Source: Erysipelotrichia bacterium
GTDB taxonomy: Bacteria; Bacillota_I; Bacilli_A; Erysipelotrichales; Erysipelotrichaceae
DNA length: 10,710 nt
Assembly (NCBI GenBank): GCA_009916335.1
Contig: SAAR01000100.1
Span: 1-10,710, forward strand
Direction of reading: 5' to 3'
Shown: positions 1 to 6,213 of the stretch, piece after piece
Layout: each line of letters opens with the position of its first letter
Position numbering within the stretch: position 1 is the first letter of the stretch
Position numbers and translations under genes: made by a program
The notes under the pieces: model-generated
What the model was told of the DNA's origin: nothing
Database searches by the model: none
Seen by the model: the letters and a program-made list of their open reading frames with translations, nothing else

Positions 1-366
1 TGATTTTGAGGAAGGTTGTGTCCCCCACTCTTTGTCACTCTCTTTAGAATCTAACATTTGCATGGCTTCAACGACAATGCTGTGTTTAGAGCGCTTTTGA
101 CCTTGTTGGTCACTCCATTGATCAAACGACAATCTGCCTTCAACCAGGACTTTTGAACCACGCCTGAGGTGTTGATTGGCTATTTCTGCTGATCTTCCAA
201 AAAAAGTGATATCAATAAAGCATACTTCTTCTTTCTTTTCACCGTTTTGAGCAGTAAACTTTCTGCTAGTAGCTATAGCCGTATTTGAAACAGCTGAACC
301 ATTGGGTAGGTATCTGATTTCAATATCTCTGGTTAAATTTCCTGCCATGATGACTTTATTAAACAT
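1..366 (-). CDS. ssb: Single-stranded DNA-binding protein (SSB), 3' end outside window
   Basis: Reading from ATG at 366-364 gives 122 codons with no stop, so the gene leaves the window at its 3' end. It begins MFNKVIMAGNLTRDIEIRYL, the standard opening of bacterial SSB. The OB fold continues with the NGSAVSNTAIATS strand, a FIDITFFGRSAEIANQHL segment and GSKVLVEGRLSFDQW, and then a polar tail starts (KESDKEWGTQPSSKS). The acidic C-terminal tip that recruits partner proteins lies outside the window. SSB coats single-stranded DNA during replication, repair and conjugation. An AGGA about nine bases upstream serves as ribosome site. The start is 21 bases after the WYL regulator stop with no promoter between, so the two are very probably co-transcribed from the promoter at 1393-1425. 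Mobile elements often carry a second ssb, and this copy sits among orphan genes. Identification is secure; plasmid, phage or ICE origin is inference. Confidence 0.95.
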   Translation of the reverse strand, partial: MFNKVIMAGNLTRDIEIRYLPNGSAVSNTAIATSRKFTAQNGEKKEEVCFIDITFFGRSAEIANQHLRRGSKVLVEGRLSFDQWSDQQGQKRSKHSIVVEAMQMLDSKESDKEWGTQPSSKS

Positions 367-387
367 TACTCAATCCTCTTTTTTTAT

Positions 388-1368
388 TTATATTTTTTCA
401 AGATAGTCTTTAAGTTCTTGGGCAATTTGCTCTTTTAATTCCAATGGCTCTACCACTTTTACATACGGCAACCACTGTTTGATTAGCGCATCAATTTCTC
501 TAAGCTGAGTGACCTTATAAGTGACAATGATATTGCCATTTTCTTTAGTATCTAAAATATTCTGTGAGTGTAAAAACTTCTTTGCATGGAAGAAAAAAGC
601 TTTGGATTTATCCACTTCAATAACCACATCAATCAAATACTTTCTAAAATCTTGTTTGTAAATGGAAAATGGGGTTTGCATATATTTTATGAACTCTACA
701 ATGTCTGGATTCTTTTGATAAGTCTTTTTGGTATCTTCTATATTTCGAATTTTTGATATCCTAAACATTGAAAATTCATAGTTTTCATTATCCACTTCAC
801 AAGCAAGGTAGAAGTTTTCTTGAATAAACACTATTTTATAGGGCTTAACCTCTTTTTTCTCGAACACACCGTTTTTATCGGGGTATTCCAAAATGATATA
901 TTTTTGCAATTCAATAGCCATTTCTAGTTTTTTAAAGAGTTTATAGTCATCCTTTTTACTCTCTAAGGGCTTGTTTTTAAACTCATAGTACTTATTGACT
1001 TGATTGACCTTACTATCTAAGATTCTTCGCTCATCAGAACTCATATCAAAGCTATCAAATAGATCACTGCGCTGAGCAATGTGAAAGGTTTGAATAAGCA
1101 GTGAAAGTGCATCAGGTTTTAGAAAATTATCAAAGGTGGATTGAGTTATTGCTTTATAGCATCCTCTCTCTCCTTTTCCTCCTCTAATAAGTTCAAAAGA
1201 GTTTGGAAAATACTCTTTAATCACATCAAGATCTCTTCGAATGGTCTTTTCACTCTTGCCTTCCCAGAGTTCATCTTTTTCTAAAGTATCAATACATACC
1301 TTTTGACCATCGTTAAATCGTTTTAAAAGCTCTAATACGCGAGCGGTTTGATTGGTAATGAGTGACAT
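388..1368 (-). CDS. WYL-domain transcriptional regulator (HTH + WYL), likely regulator of the local promoters
   Basis: A 326-aa DNA-binding regulator. Residues 1-75 form a winged helix-turn-helix of the DeoR/HTH_11 kind (TARVLELLKRF, then KSEKTIRRDLDVIKEYFP as recognition helix, then a Gly-rich wing). The WYL domain spans about 140-225, with KPYKIV at 175-180, FYL at 186-188 in place of WYL, and FRISKI at 202-207. A C-terminal WCX-like part follows (DVVIEVDKSKAFFF to the end). WYL domains sense ligands, and in DriD and PafBC they are known or thought to bind single-stranded DNA; CapW and BrxR are WYL repressors of defence systems. Start ATG follows AGGAAAG at good spacing. The gene's own promoter carries the dyad shared with four other units, so autoregulation is likely. 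Downstream ssb is 21 bases away. Family is certain; the sign of regulation is not visible in the sequence. Confidence 0.93.
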   Translation of the reverse strand: MSLITNQTARVLELLKRFNDGQKVCIDTLEKDELWEGKSEKTIRRDLDVIKEYFPNSFELIRGGKGERGCYKAITQSTFDNFLKPDALSLLIQTFHIAQRSDLFDSFDMSSDERRILDSKVNQVNKYYEFKNKPLESKKDDYKLFKKLEMAIELQKYIILEYPDKNGVFEKKEVKPYKIVFIQENFYLACEVDNENYEFSMFRISKIRNIEDTKKTYQKNPDIVEFIKYMQTPFSIYKQDFRKYLIDVVIEVDKSKAFFFHAKKFLHSQNILDTKENGNIIVTYKVTQLREIDALIKQWLPYVKVVEPLELKEQIAQELKDYLEKI

Positions 1369-1392
1369 AACATCTTTCCTTTTATTTTAAAT

Positions 1393-1425
1393 AGTTTATC
1401 TATTATTATAGACATATTTTGTCTT
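1393..1425 (-). promoter_or_regulatory. WYL-type dyad promoter A (WYL-ssb operon)
   Basis: On the minus strand: AAGACA (1425-1420), AAATA, TGTCTA (1414-1409), 10 bases, then a -10 TAAACT (1398-1393). The dyad starts five bases after the stop codon of the phospholipase-D gene, so there is no room for a terminator and read-through into the regulator gene is possible. Same spacing as promoters B to E. The TSS would fall near 1386, about 18 bases before the ATG. This -10 is the poorest of the five. Confidence 0.72.
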
Positions 1426-1429
1426 AGAG

Positions 1430-2563
1430 TTAATTAACCCATGAATTCTTTTGACAATGAGGATCTTGGGAATCAATAGCCTTATCAAAGTTATTGTCAA
1501 TCCCATCAAAACATGAATTCCCACTCTCAAAACCCTCTGGACTTGGGTCTATTTTAAGATAGCGTCTAGGGATGTGCCTCCACAACTCAATAAAATGCTC
1601 TTTGTATTGTTTGACAAGTAAAGCATTTTCAATAATTACAGTGTTTTCATCATTTTTGCTCTCCCCTGCTTTGGTGAAATTCATCGATCCACTAATAATA
1701 AACCTATCATCAATAATCATCGACTTTGCATGCATTTTCCCACCAAAGTTTTCAACTTTCACCTCTATTCCTTCTTCTCTTAAGATAGTGTGTGTTGAGT
1801 ATTTGTTCTTAGCAGCACTTGCATCTAGGATGACTTTAATCTCCACACCTCTTTTATGTGCTTTTATAAGCTCTTGGCTCAATGGTTTGTGAGTGAGATA
1901 AAAGATAGGAATATAGATATACTTTTTTGAATCACGAATAAGAGACTCAATACAATTTTCATAGGTAGATGATTTAGGAGAAAAACTGAGGGTAATGATG
2001 GAATCAGAGGTTTTTATGCCTGTGTAAAGGGTGGCTTTCTTTTTTGAATTGAAATGGCTATCCTCAAACATTTGTTCAAACTCTTCATGATAGATTTTTG
2101 CTACGGCTTTATCTTCAATGACTACGACATTATTGGCATTGTACCCACCAGTGCCAGTATCACTGATGTTTGATGAGCCCGTCCATACAATTTTTCGATC
2201 AAATACAAAGAATTTGTTGTGCATGATAGAGCTTTTATGGTCGCTTTTGATATCAAAGAGAGTATATAAACGATGTGTGTCTTCATAATAGTTTTTACCA
2301 TGTGAATCGCTATCGACTACGCCTTGTATTTTGACACCTCTTTTTTTTGCATCAATCAAAGCCAGTAAAATCTCATCTTGTCCTCTTAGACCATAAATTG
2401 CGAATTGAATCTCTTTTTGGCTTTGGTTGATAAGTCGAATAAGTTCTTTTCCAAAAGATGTTTCGGTTTTTTTAGAAGGATAGGTACTTGGAAGATTAAG
2501 GTATAAAGTCTCTTTGGCTTGTAGGGTGAAAATGAGTGCAATAAGTAGTATTAAAATTCTCAT
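1430..2563 (-). CDS. Exported phospholipase-D-superfamily protein (Nuc-like) with MopE-type metal-binding tail
   Basis: 377 aa. An N-terminal signal peptide (MRILILLIALIFTLQA, cleavage probably before KET) sends it to the periplasm or outside. Two complete HKD catalytic motifs are visible: H115-x-K117-x4-D122 followed by GSSN (129-132), and H278-x-K280-x4-D285 followed by SGSMN (291-295). This two-domain layout is that of PLD phosphodiesterases, which cut phospholipids or nucleic acids; substrate cannot be told from sequence. Residues 351-370 (CFDGIDNNFDKAIDSQDPHC) match the calcium-binding DGIDN-D-DxxDP type seen in MopE-like repeats of surface proteins, here bounded by two Cys. The start has AAGGAG at good spacing. 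It lies 16 bases after the 89-aa gene and shares promoter B. It could be an exported nuclease or a lipase acting on envelopes. Confidence 0.9.
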   Translation of the reverse strand: MRILILLIALIFTLQAKETLYLNLPSTYPSKKTETSFGKELIRLINQSQKEIQFAIYGLRGQDEILLALIDAKKRGVKIQGVVDSDSHGKNYYEDTHRLYTLFDIKSDHKSSIMHNKFFVFDRKIVWTGSSNISDTGTGGYNANNVVVIEDKAVAKIYHEEFEQMFEDSHFNSKKKATLYTGIKTSDSIITLSFSPKSSTYENCIESLIRDSKKYIYIPIFYLTHKPLSQELIKAHKRGVEIKVILDASAAKNKYSTHTILREEGIEVKVENFGGKMHAKSMIIDDRFIISGSMNFTKAGESKNDENTVIIENALLVKQYKEHFIELWRHIPRRYLKIDPSPEGFESGNSCFDGIDNNFDKAIDSQDPHCQKNSWVN

Positions 2564-2579
2564 ACTGTCTCCTTTTTAA

Positions 2580-2849
2580 TTAACGACACGCATAGTAAGC
2601 ATCGACATCGTAACCCATGCGTGTAAGCTGGTAATCATTGTTGATATTCAATTGACCTTTAAGTGCATCAATATTATGGATCCACTTTTTACCCTCTTTC
2701 ACAAAATATCTTCCGTTATATGCATTTTCATCGTTAATAACTTCAAAACCATTTCTAAGTGCTTTTTGTTCACTGCGATTGAAACTAGGGTTGTTGGCTG
2801 AAACATAAGTAGTTTTCTCTTTGCTTTTTGCGTATCCAAATGCTCCCAT
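2580..2849 (-). CDS. Hypothetical 89-aa protein, first gene of the PLD operon
   Basis: I do not recognise this family. The protein is soluble-looking, rich in Asn, Lys and Tyr, with no signal peptide or membrane segment. It opens MGAFGYAKSKEKTTYVSANN, has a central KALRNGFEVINDENAYNGRY part in which Asn, Gly and aromatic residues alternate, and ends DVDAYYACR. The start is preceded by AAAGGGAGACAAA, a good ribosome site. Promoter B, the best dyad in the window, lies about 30 bases upstream, and the PLD gene follows after 16 bases. A short cytoplasmic protein in front of an exported PLD could be an accessory or immunity factor, but that is only position-based inference. Confidence 0.75.
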   Translation of the reverse strand: MGAFGYAKSKEKTTYVSANNPSFNRSEQKALRNGFEVINDENAYNGRYFVKEGKKWIHNIDALKGQLNINNDYQLTRMGYDVDAYYACR

Positions 2850-2879
2850 TTTGTCTCCCTTTATTGTTTTGATAAAAGA

Positions 2880-2917
2880 AGTATAAGAGATTAGATAGAC
2901 ATATATTGTCTATCTAA
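2880..2917 (-). promoter_or_regulatory. WYL-type dyad promoter B with 27-base palindrome (89aa-PLD operon)
   Basis: Minus strand core: TAGACA (2912-2907), ATATA, TGTCTA (2901-2896), 10 bases, -10 TATACT (2885-2880). Here the arms extend outward to 11 perfect bases each (TTAGATAGACA at 2891-2901 and its exact complement at 2907-2917). It is the most symmetric of the five sites. It begins five bases after the stop of the 123-aa membrane-protein gene. Confidence 0.82.
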
Positions 2918-2922
2918 AATAT

Positions 2923-3294
2923 TTACATTTTATATTTTTTTATAATTAAATCTGTTGTTGAAAGCAGTGTCTCTTTGTCTAACAGTTTTTGGATGGTGGG
3001 TGGATATACTTTTGGCTCAGATGATAAAATCTCGTTTTTCTCTTCATCGCTTAACTTAATCTGCTTAAGTCTATAAAGGTTGTAGCCCACAATACAAAGC
3101 ACTAAAAACCATTTGATGAGCAATAAAACAAACAGGCTTTCTTTTTGGGATACCTTGGCTACTTTGTAGATATCTTCGTAGATACCATTAATTAATGCTA
3201 TAGCAATGAGTGATAAAATCACCAAGATGATTTGATGACGAAACTTTTTTAACAGAATGAAATAAGTGGTTGTTTTAAATAAAAAGGTAAACAT
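2923..3294 (-). CDS. Hypothetical two-TM inner-membrane protein, 123 aa
   Basis: Last gene of the five-gene operon. Two hydrophobic segments are plain: about residues 20-39 (FRHQIILVILSLIAIALING) and 54-75 (SLFVLLLIKWFLVLCIVGYN), joined by a short polar loop. A basic stretch (YRLKQIKL) follows the second, then a charged C-terminal tail of about 45 residues, so both ends are predicted in the cytoplasm. I do not recognise the family. The start follows the 88-aa gene stop by four bases, and its ribosome site AGGA lies inside that gene's last codons, indicating translational coupling. A holin-like, exclusion or effector role is possible, but no motif decides it. Confidence 0.78.
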   Translation of the reverse strand: MFTFLFKTTTYFILLKKFRHQIILVILSLIAIALINGIYEDIYKVAKVSQKESLFVLLLIKWFLVLCIVGYNLYRLKQIKLSDEEKNEILSSEPKVYPPTIQKLLDKETLLSTTDLIIKKYKM

Positions 3295-3298
3295 GGAT

Positions 3299-3565
3299 TT
3301 ATCCTAATAAAAAATCAATGCCCATAATAGCCATTAACCCTTGTGATACACGCTTCGCGTATTTTTCTTTGATATCTTTACAGGAATCATTGACCATTGC
3401 TTCATAATCGTTATTTTCAACCTTCGCGACATCAATCTTATTCTCCTCTAGTTTGGCATTAACCATCTCGATAGCCTTTTCTCGAATATAGGTATCGTAT
3501 GTTTTAGTGAGCATATTGGAGGTATCTTCAATTTTTGTCATGGTTTGTGTTAAAACTTCAAGCAT
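3299..3565 (-). CDS. Hypothetical 88-aa coiled-coil protein with hydrophobic C-terminus
   Basis: The ORF can be read from an ATG at 3589, but the ATG at 3565 is better. It is preceded by a strong purine-rich site (AGAAGGAAGAGG) and overlaps the upstream stop in an ATGCTTGA arrangement, the usual mark of translational coupling. Residues about 1-60 are charged and helical with heptad-like spacing (LTQTMTKIEDTSNMLTKTYD, then an EKAIEMVNAKLEENKID part). The end is short and hydrophobic (GLMAIMGIDFLLG), as in peripheral or tail-inserted proteins. No family is recognised. It lies fourth in the operon, between a 105-aa helical protein and the two-TM protein, and the adjoining genes suggest a membrane-associated assembly. 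Confidence 0.75.
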   Translation of the reverse strand: MLEVLTQTMTKIEDTSNMLTKTYDTYIREKAIEMVNAKLEENKIDVAKVENNDYEAMVNDSCKDIKEKYAKRVSQGLMAIMGIDFLLG

Positions 3566-3875
3566 TGCCTCTTCCTTCTCTTGCAGCATCTTGTGCTTTT
3601 TTTACAGCATCATTAATTCTAATCGCAATATCATCCATATTATTTATGGGTTGGTTAGGCGAATTGAGCTGATTGATTTTATTTTCCAGTTGATTGCGTT
3701 TGTACTCAATCTTTACATCATGTAATCCTTGAGCAAGTGCAGAGTTGATCTCTTTTTTTACTTCCCATAGCATTCCAAGAGCCGCTGGTGTGTTTTTTAT
3801 AACAAACTTACTCCCAAGCCAAGCACATTTCGTGAGAACTTTTGATCCTTGCCATATCTCTTTCATAACACCCAT
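3558..3875 (-). CDS. Hypothetical 105-aa helical protein
   Basis: Third gene of the operon. The N-terminal half (about 5-50) is mixed basic and hydrophobic (VLTKCAWLGSKFVIKN, then AALGMLWEVKKEINSALAQG), which could form amphipathic helices lying on the membrane but no clear TM span. Residues 50-75 look like a short coiled coil (DVKIEYKRNQLENKINQLN), followed by a Pro/Asn linker and a final charged helix ending EGRGNA. The start follows AGGAG at six bases and is 11 bases after the 76-aa gene. Its last bases overlap the start of the next gene by eight. Function unknown; no toxin or enzyme motif seen. Confidence 0.75.
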   Translation of the reverse strand: MGVMKEIWQGSKVLTKCAWLGSKFVIKNTPAALGMLWEVKKEINSALAQGLHDVKIEYKRNQLENKINQLNSPNQPINNMDDIAIRINDAVKKAQDAAREGRGNA

Positions 3876-3886
3876 AACAGCTCCTT

Positions 3887-4117
3887 TTAAAAAATTCCAC
3901 CCGTAATGAGTGAAAGCACAATCCCGATGCCTACCCCTGCACCCACTTTTTTACCATCTGCTTTTAAAATCCCAATTTCATCTACAAGTAATTCTTCAAA
4001 TTTTTCACTTGAGATATCTGCCCGCTTAATTCCTTGGCTGTTAAGTTTTTTAAGTAAACTGTTCTCTGCCATAGCTCTTAAACTCTTATCAAACTCTTTT
4101 TGTGCATCATTAAACAT
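3887..4117 (-). CDS. Hypothetical 76-aa protein with Gly-zipper hydrophobic tail
   Basis: Second gene of the operon. Residues 1-54 are charged and helical (FNDAQKEFDKSLRAMAENSL, later KFEELLVDEIGILK). The C-terminus, KKVGAGVGIGIVLSLITGGIF, is a glycine-rich hydrophobic segment of about 18 residues with GxxxG-type spacing. Such tails insert into membranes and pack against copies of themselves, so a tail-anchored oligomer is a reasonable inference. The ribosome site TAGGAG lies within the end of the upstream gene, whose stop is one base before this ATG. Family not recognised. Confidence 0.76.
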   Translation of the reverse strand: MFNDAQKEFDKSLRAMAENSLLKKLNSQGIKRADISSEKFEELLVDEIGILKADGKKVGAGVGIGIVLSLITGGIF

Positions 4118-4118
4118 C

Positions 4119-4394
4119 TTAATCTCCTATATAGGTGTATTTTTTGAATTTATTAGAAGGGTGTAATTGTTTTTTATCTTTTGGGATGATGGTAACCAAT
4201 ACATCTTCTTGATAAATTCCAACGAAGCGTTGAAAGTTAGGTAAAGCAAATTGTCTTTTATAAGAAGAAATAACCACATCTTTTAACAAAACCTCAAGAT
4301 AGTCTTGCGTATTGTAGATATCCATTTTGGAAAACTCAAGTTGATTGACAACACGCTCTAAGAATCTCTGAGCTGCGTGATACGATACTTTCAT
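4119..4394 (-). CDS. DUF4258-like small protein (possible RNase-toxin fold)
   Basis: First gene of the five-gene operon, 91 aa. The opening MKVSYHAAQRFLERV carries the H-x3-R-F-x2-R pattern that starts DUF4258 and related phage or toxin-like proteins. A central LLKDVVISSYKRQF strand and a VGIYQEDVLVTIIPKDKK hairpin match the later beta strands of that family, in which the chain is read back as a short sheet with a conserved 'VTI.P' end. Family members are small proteins, some toxin-like, and their catalytic role is often untested. No antitoxin-like gene stands directly beside it. The start follows AAGGAG; promoter C lies just upstream. The family call is from motif resemblance only. Confidence 0.6.
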   Translation of the reverse strand: MKVSYHAAQRFLERVVNQLEFSKMDIYNTQDYLEVLLKDVVISSYKRQFALPNFQRFVGIYQEDVLVTIIPKDKKQLHPSNKFKKYTYIGD

Positions 4395-4420
4395 TCTAAC
4401 TCCTTATGATATTTAATGAC

Positions 4421-4453
4421 ATTATAAAGATACTAATAGACATATTATGACTA
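4421..4453 (-). promoter_or_regulatory. WYL-type dyad promoter C (five-gene operon)
   Basis: Minus strand: TAGTCA (4453-4448), TAATA, TGTCTA (4442-4437), 10 bases, -10 TATAAT (4426-4421). The half-site near the -10 is perfect and the distal one has a single change. The predicted TSS is near 4414, about 20 bases before the first ATG, leaving room for the AAGGAG ribosome site. Confidence 0.78.
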
Positions 4454-4521
4454 TCAATAAAAATTAAAAGCTTATAAATACTATATGGGGAAACAAAATG
4501 TAGAAGCGAAGATATTGGGGC

Positions 4522-5115
4522 CTAGAGGCAGCGTTTTTGCTGCCATCTTTCCTCTACCTCTTCTGAATTGAGCCAGATATCTTTGCCTTCAATCACATCT
4601 TCTATCTCTTGGGCAGATAAAAATCCAAGGTAATATTTCTTGAAAGATTTATTGAGCTCTCTGTCAATAAATGTTTGACGCGCCTTCATTTCGTGACCCT
4701 TACCTTGAGCTCCGCTTGAGCTGTAGTTGTGAATCATGAACGCAAGATTATTAGAAGTTTCAATCTCTTCACAAGACATTGTTATAATAGTAGCTGCTGA
4801 AGCAACAGTGCCCGCTAATTTACATTTTACTTTTGCCTTAGAGTGTTCAATGGCATCCGCAATCATAAATGCAGAATCTAATATACCACCAGGAGAGTTA
4901 ATGACTAAATTGAATTCTTCTTGGTCATTTGCAGCCATCAATTTATAACACAAATGGTTATACAAAGAAGGCTCTCCAATTTCATTGGTCAAGAATGCTG
5001 TATGAGTACTTCCATGGGAAACGAAGGGTACATACTCATCCCAAGGAGAAGAGGCACTTCTTTTAAGGGCTTTATCCACATTTTCCAATAACTCGACAAG
5101 TTTTTCTTTACTCAT
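4522..5115 (-). CDS. ClpP-like serine protease (peptidase S14/SDH type)
   Basis: 197 aa with the ClpP fold signatures in order: NSPGG at 73-77 (oxyanion-hole region), GTVASAAT with nucleophile Ser106, FMIHNYSS with His129, and GKDIWLNSEEV with Asp179 as the probable third residue. The length equals a ClpP subunit, but an unusual N-terminal 40 residues (EYVPFVSHGSTHTAFLTNEI) replaces the usual start, and the end (VEERWQQKRCL) departs from the normal YGLID-type end. No AAA+ unfoldase is nearby, so it may act alone, borrow host ClpX/ClpA, or mature a protein, as phage ClpP-like proteases do. The ribosome site AGGAGG is very strong. Promoter D drives it. Whether its target is one of the small membrane proteins is open. 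Confidence 0.9.
   Translation of the reverse strand: MSKEKLVELLENVDKALKRSASSPWDEYVPFVSHGSTHTAFLTNEIGEPSLYNHLCYKLMAANDQEEFNLVINSPGGILDSAFMIADAIEHSKAKVKCKLAGTVASAATIITMSCEEIETSNNLAFMIHNYSSSGAQGKGHEMKARQTFIDRELNKSFKKYYLGFLSAQEIEDVIEGKDIWLNSEEVEERWQQKRCL
4527..4544 (-). other. Short perfect hairpin in the 3' end of the ClpP-like gene
   Basis: GGCAGC (4527-4532) pairs exactly with GCTGCC (4539-4544) around a six-base loop, inside the last codons of the protease gene. On the minus transcript it is followed by CTCTAGGCCCC with no T run, so it is not a usual intrinsic terminator. It could stabilise the 3' end or cause partial pausing. Confidence 0.4.
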
Positions 5116-5144
5116 GTAACATCCTCCTGAATTTTTGTAAGAGA

Positions 5145-5177
5145 AGTATAGTGATATGTATGGTCATATTTTGTCAA
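5145..5177 (-). promoter_or_regulatory. WYL-type dyad promoter D (ClpP-like gene)
   Basis: Minus strand: TTGACA (5177-5172), AAATA, TGACCA (5166-5161), 10 bases, -10 TATACT (5150-5145). TTGACA looks like a sigma70 -35 but stands 21 bases from the -10, too far for normal use. The alignment with the other four sites explains it better, as the outer half-site of the dyad. The inner arm is the most diverged of the five. Confidence 0.75.
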
Positions 5178-5184
5178 CTTGGGT

Positions 5185-6057
5185 CTACATGTAATTATCT
5201 CCCTTACTTTTACCTTTGTTCTCTACCATAGCCAATATACTGTCTAATGTATAGTAGTACACATTGTCTTTATTCTTTTTTGTACCAACTAGCGCAGCCA
5301 GCGTATCTAGTAGTACTCGCAGTACAGTATTTAGCCTACCCATCTTGCCTGTACTCATACTCTCTAGTAACTTTATTGTTTTGGGATTACTTAGTGCTTC
5401 CGCTAAGAACTCATTAATATTCTTAGCCCAGTAAGCTTTTGTAGTATCTTCTATGTCATTACCCATAGCCACGTATCTTGTCTTAGAATCCTCAAACAAC
5501 ATACGCACACGGTCTTGTATAGCCTTTTCATGTTTATTGTCAGGAGTCTTAGCCATGAACTTTACCGCAGCTACGTGCGTAAGTTCGTGTACAAGCACAC
5601 TAGCTATCTCATCCAACCTGGCTATCATAGGCTCATTAACTAGTTTTTTGTATTCAGGTTGCACTGTAGCCATCTCCACAAAACCTGTCTGTTCTTCTAT
5701 TGCCGGCATAGCCTCCACCAGTCTATACAACTCTTTTACAGCTTTGGTATCTACGCCAAATAAGCCAGCCAGCCCGAGCTCCATATCATTCAATGCCTCT
5801 GATACTACTCGTATGTTACCTGTTTTCGGATGATAGTCTCCAGGTATTAGTCTATCTACATCGTTACGTAGATTATCAAGTAATACTGCATCATCAATAT
5901 TTACTGTATAGGTAAGGAATTTTTCAGCTATTTCTTTGAACAGTCTACTGTATTCTTTATTTAGCAGTTCGTTTGACAGCAAGCTTTCTTGAAGTGATAA
6001 TTTCTCTTTTTGGTCTAGCTCTTCCAAAATCAATGTGGCTTTTTGCAGGGTTGTCAT
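5185..6057 (-). CDS. Zinc metallopeptidase (HExxH zincin), similar to MPTase domains of phage polyvalent proteins
   Basis: 290 aa from ATG 6057, which follows AAGG at eight bases. A longer reading from GTG 6162 exists but has a poor ribosome site and adds 35 Lys-rich residues. The catalytic motif VHELTH (HELTH at 157-161) supplies two zinc ligands and the general base; the downstream NEFLAEA (215-221) offers a glutamate third ligand, as in gluzincin-type enzymes. HELTH followed by an NxxEFLAEALSNP helix recalls the MPTase domain in large polyvalent proteins of phages and plasmids, here as a free-standing gene. The N-terminal 80 residues are helical and charged. No signal peptide, so it is cytoplasmic or packaged. 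Codon and base style (many AGT, CTA, TAC) look different from flanking genes, hinting at separate acquisition. Confidence 0.8.
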   Translation of the reverse strand: MTTLQKATLILEELDQKEKLSLQESLLSNELLNKEYSRLFKEIAEKFLTYTVNIDDAVLLDNLRNDVDRLIPGDYHPKTGNIRVVSEALNDMELGLAGLFGVDTKAVKELYRLVEAMPAIEEQTGFVEMATVQPEYKKLVNEPMIARLDEIASVLVHELTHVAAVKFMAKTPDNKHEKAIQDRVRMLFEDSKTRYVAMGNDIEDTTKAYWAKNINEFLAEALSNPKTIKLLESMSTGKMGRLNTVLRVLLDTLAALVGTKKNKDNVYYYTLDSILAMVENKGKSKGDNYM

Positions 6058-6099
6058 TTTGTTGACCTTATGCGTTAAATTTTTAATAATAGTTTTTGT

Positions 6100-6131
6100 T
6101 TTATACACAACTTTTTTTGTATCATTGATAC
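6100..6131 (-). promoter_or_regulatory. Possible promoter and GTATC dyad of the zincin gene
   Basis: Minus strand: GTATC-AAT-GATAC (6131-6119) is a perfect five-base dyad, followed after 13 bases by TATAAA (6105-6100), a possible -10. The dyad centre is 20 bases from the -10, close to the 19 seen in the other promoters, but the motif is unrelated to them. The leader to ATG 6057 would be about 35 bases. Confidence 0.35.
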
Positions 6132-6213
6132 TATTGTGATGTGTACTGACCTTGATGGGCACTCTCTATTTTTAGCTTTTCAATTCACATCATCTGTCGA
6201 TTAATATATCCTC

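Noticed and set aside
1572..1892. Plus-strand 106-codon ORF inside the PLD gene
   Set aside because: The minus strand encodes the second HKD motif here.
4485..4571. Plus-strand 28-codon ORF antisense to the 3' end of the ClpP-like gene
   Set aside because: Its sequence falls over the hairpin at 4527-4544, no ribosome site stands before ATG 4485, and the protease gene explains this strand better.
5172..5177. TTGACA before the ClpP-like gene as a normal -35 box
   Set aside because: It is 21 bases from the -10, too far for sigma70, and matches the outer arm of the shared dyad.
5453..5833. Plus-strand 126-codon ORF inside the zincin gene
   Set aside because: It overlaps a gene with HELTH and NEFLAEA motifs and has no supporting domain or ribosome site.
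6184..6200. Weak WYL-like dyad before the zincin gene (minus TCGACA, N5, TGTGAA)
   Set aside because: Only one arm keeps the GACA core and the matching -10 would be AAAAAT, so it was not counted as a sixth site; a degenerate site cannot be excluded.
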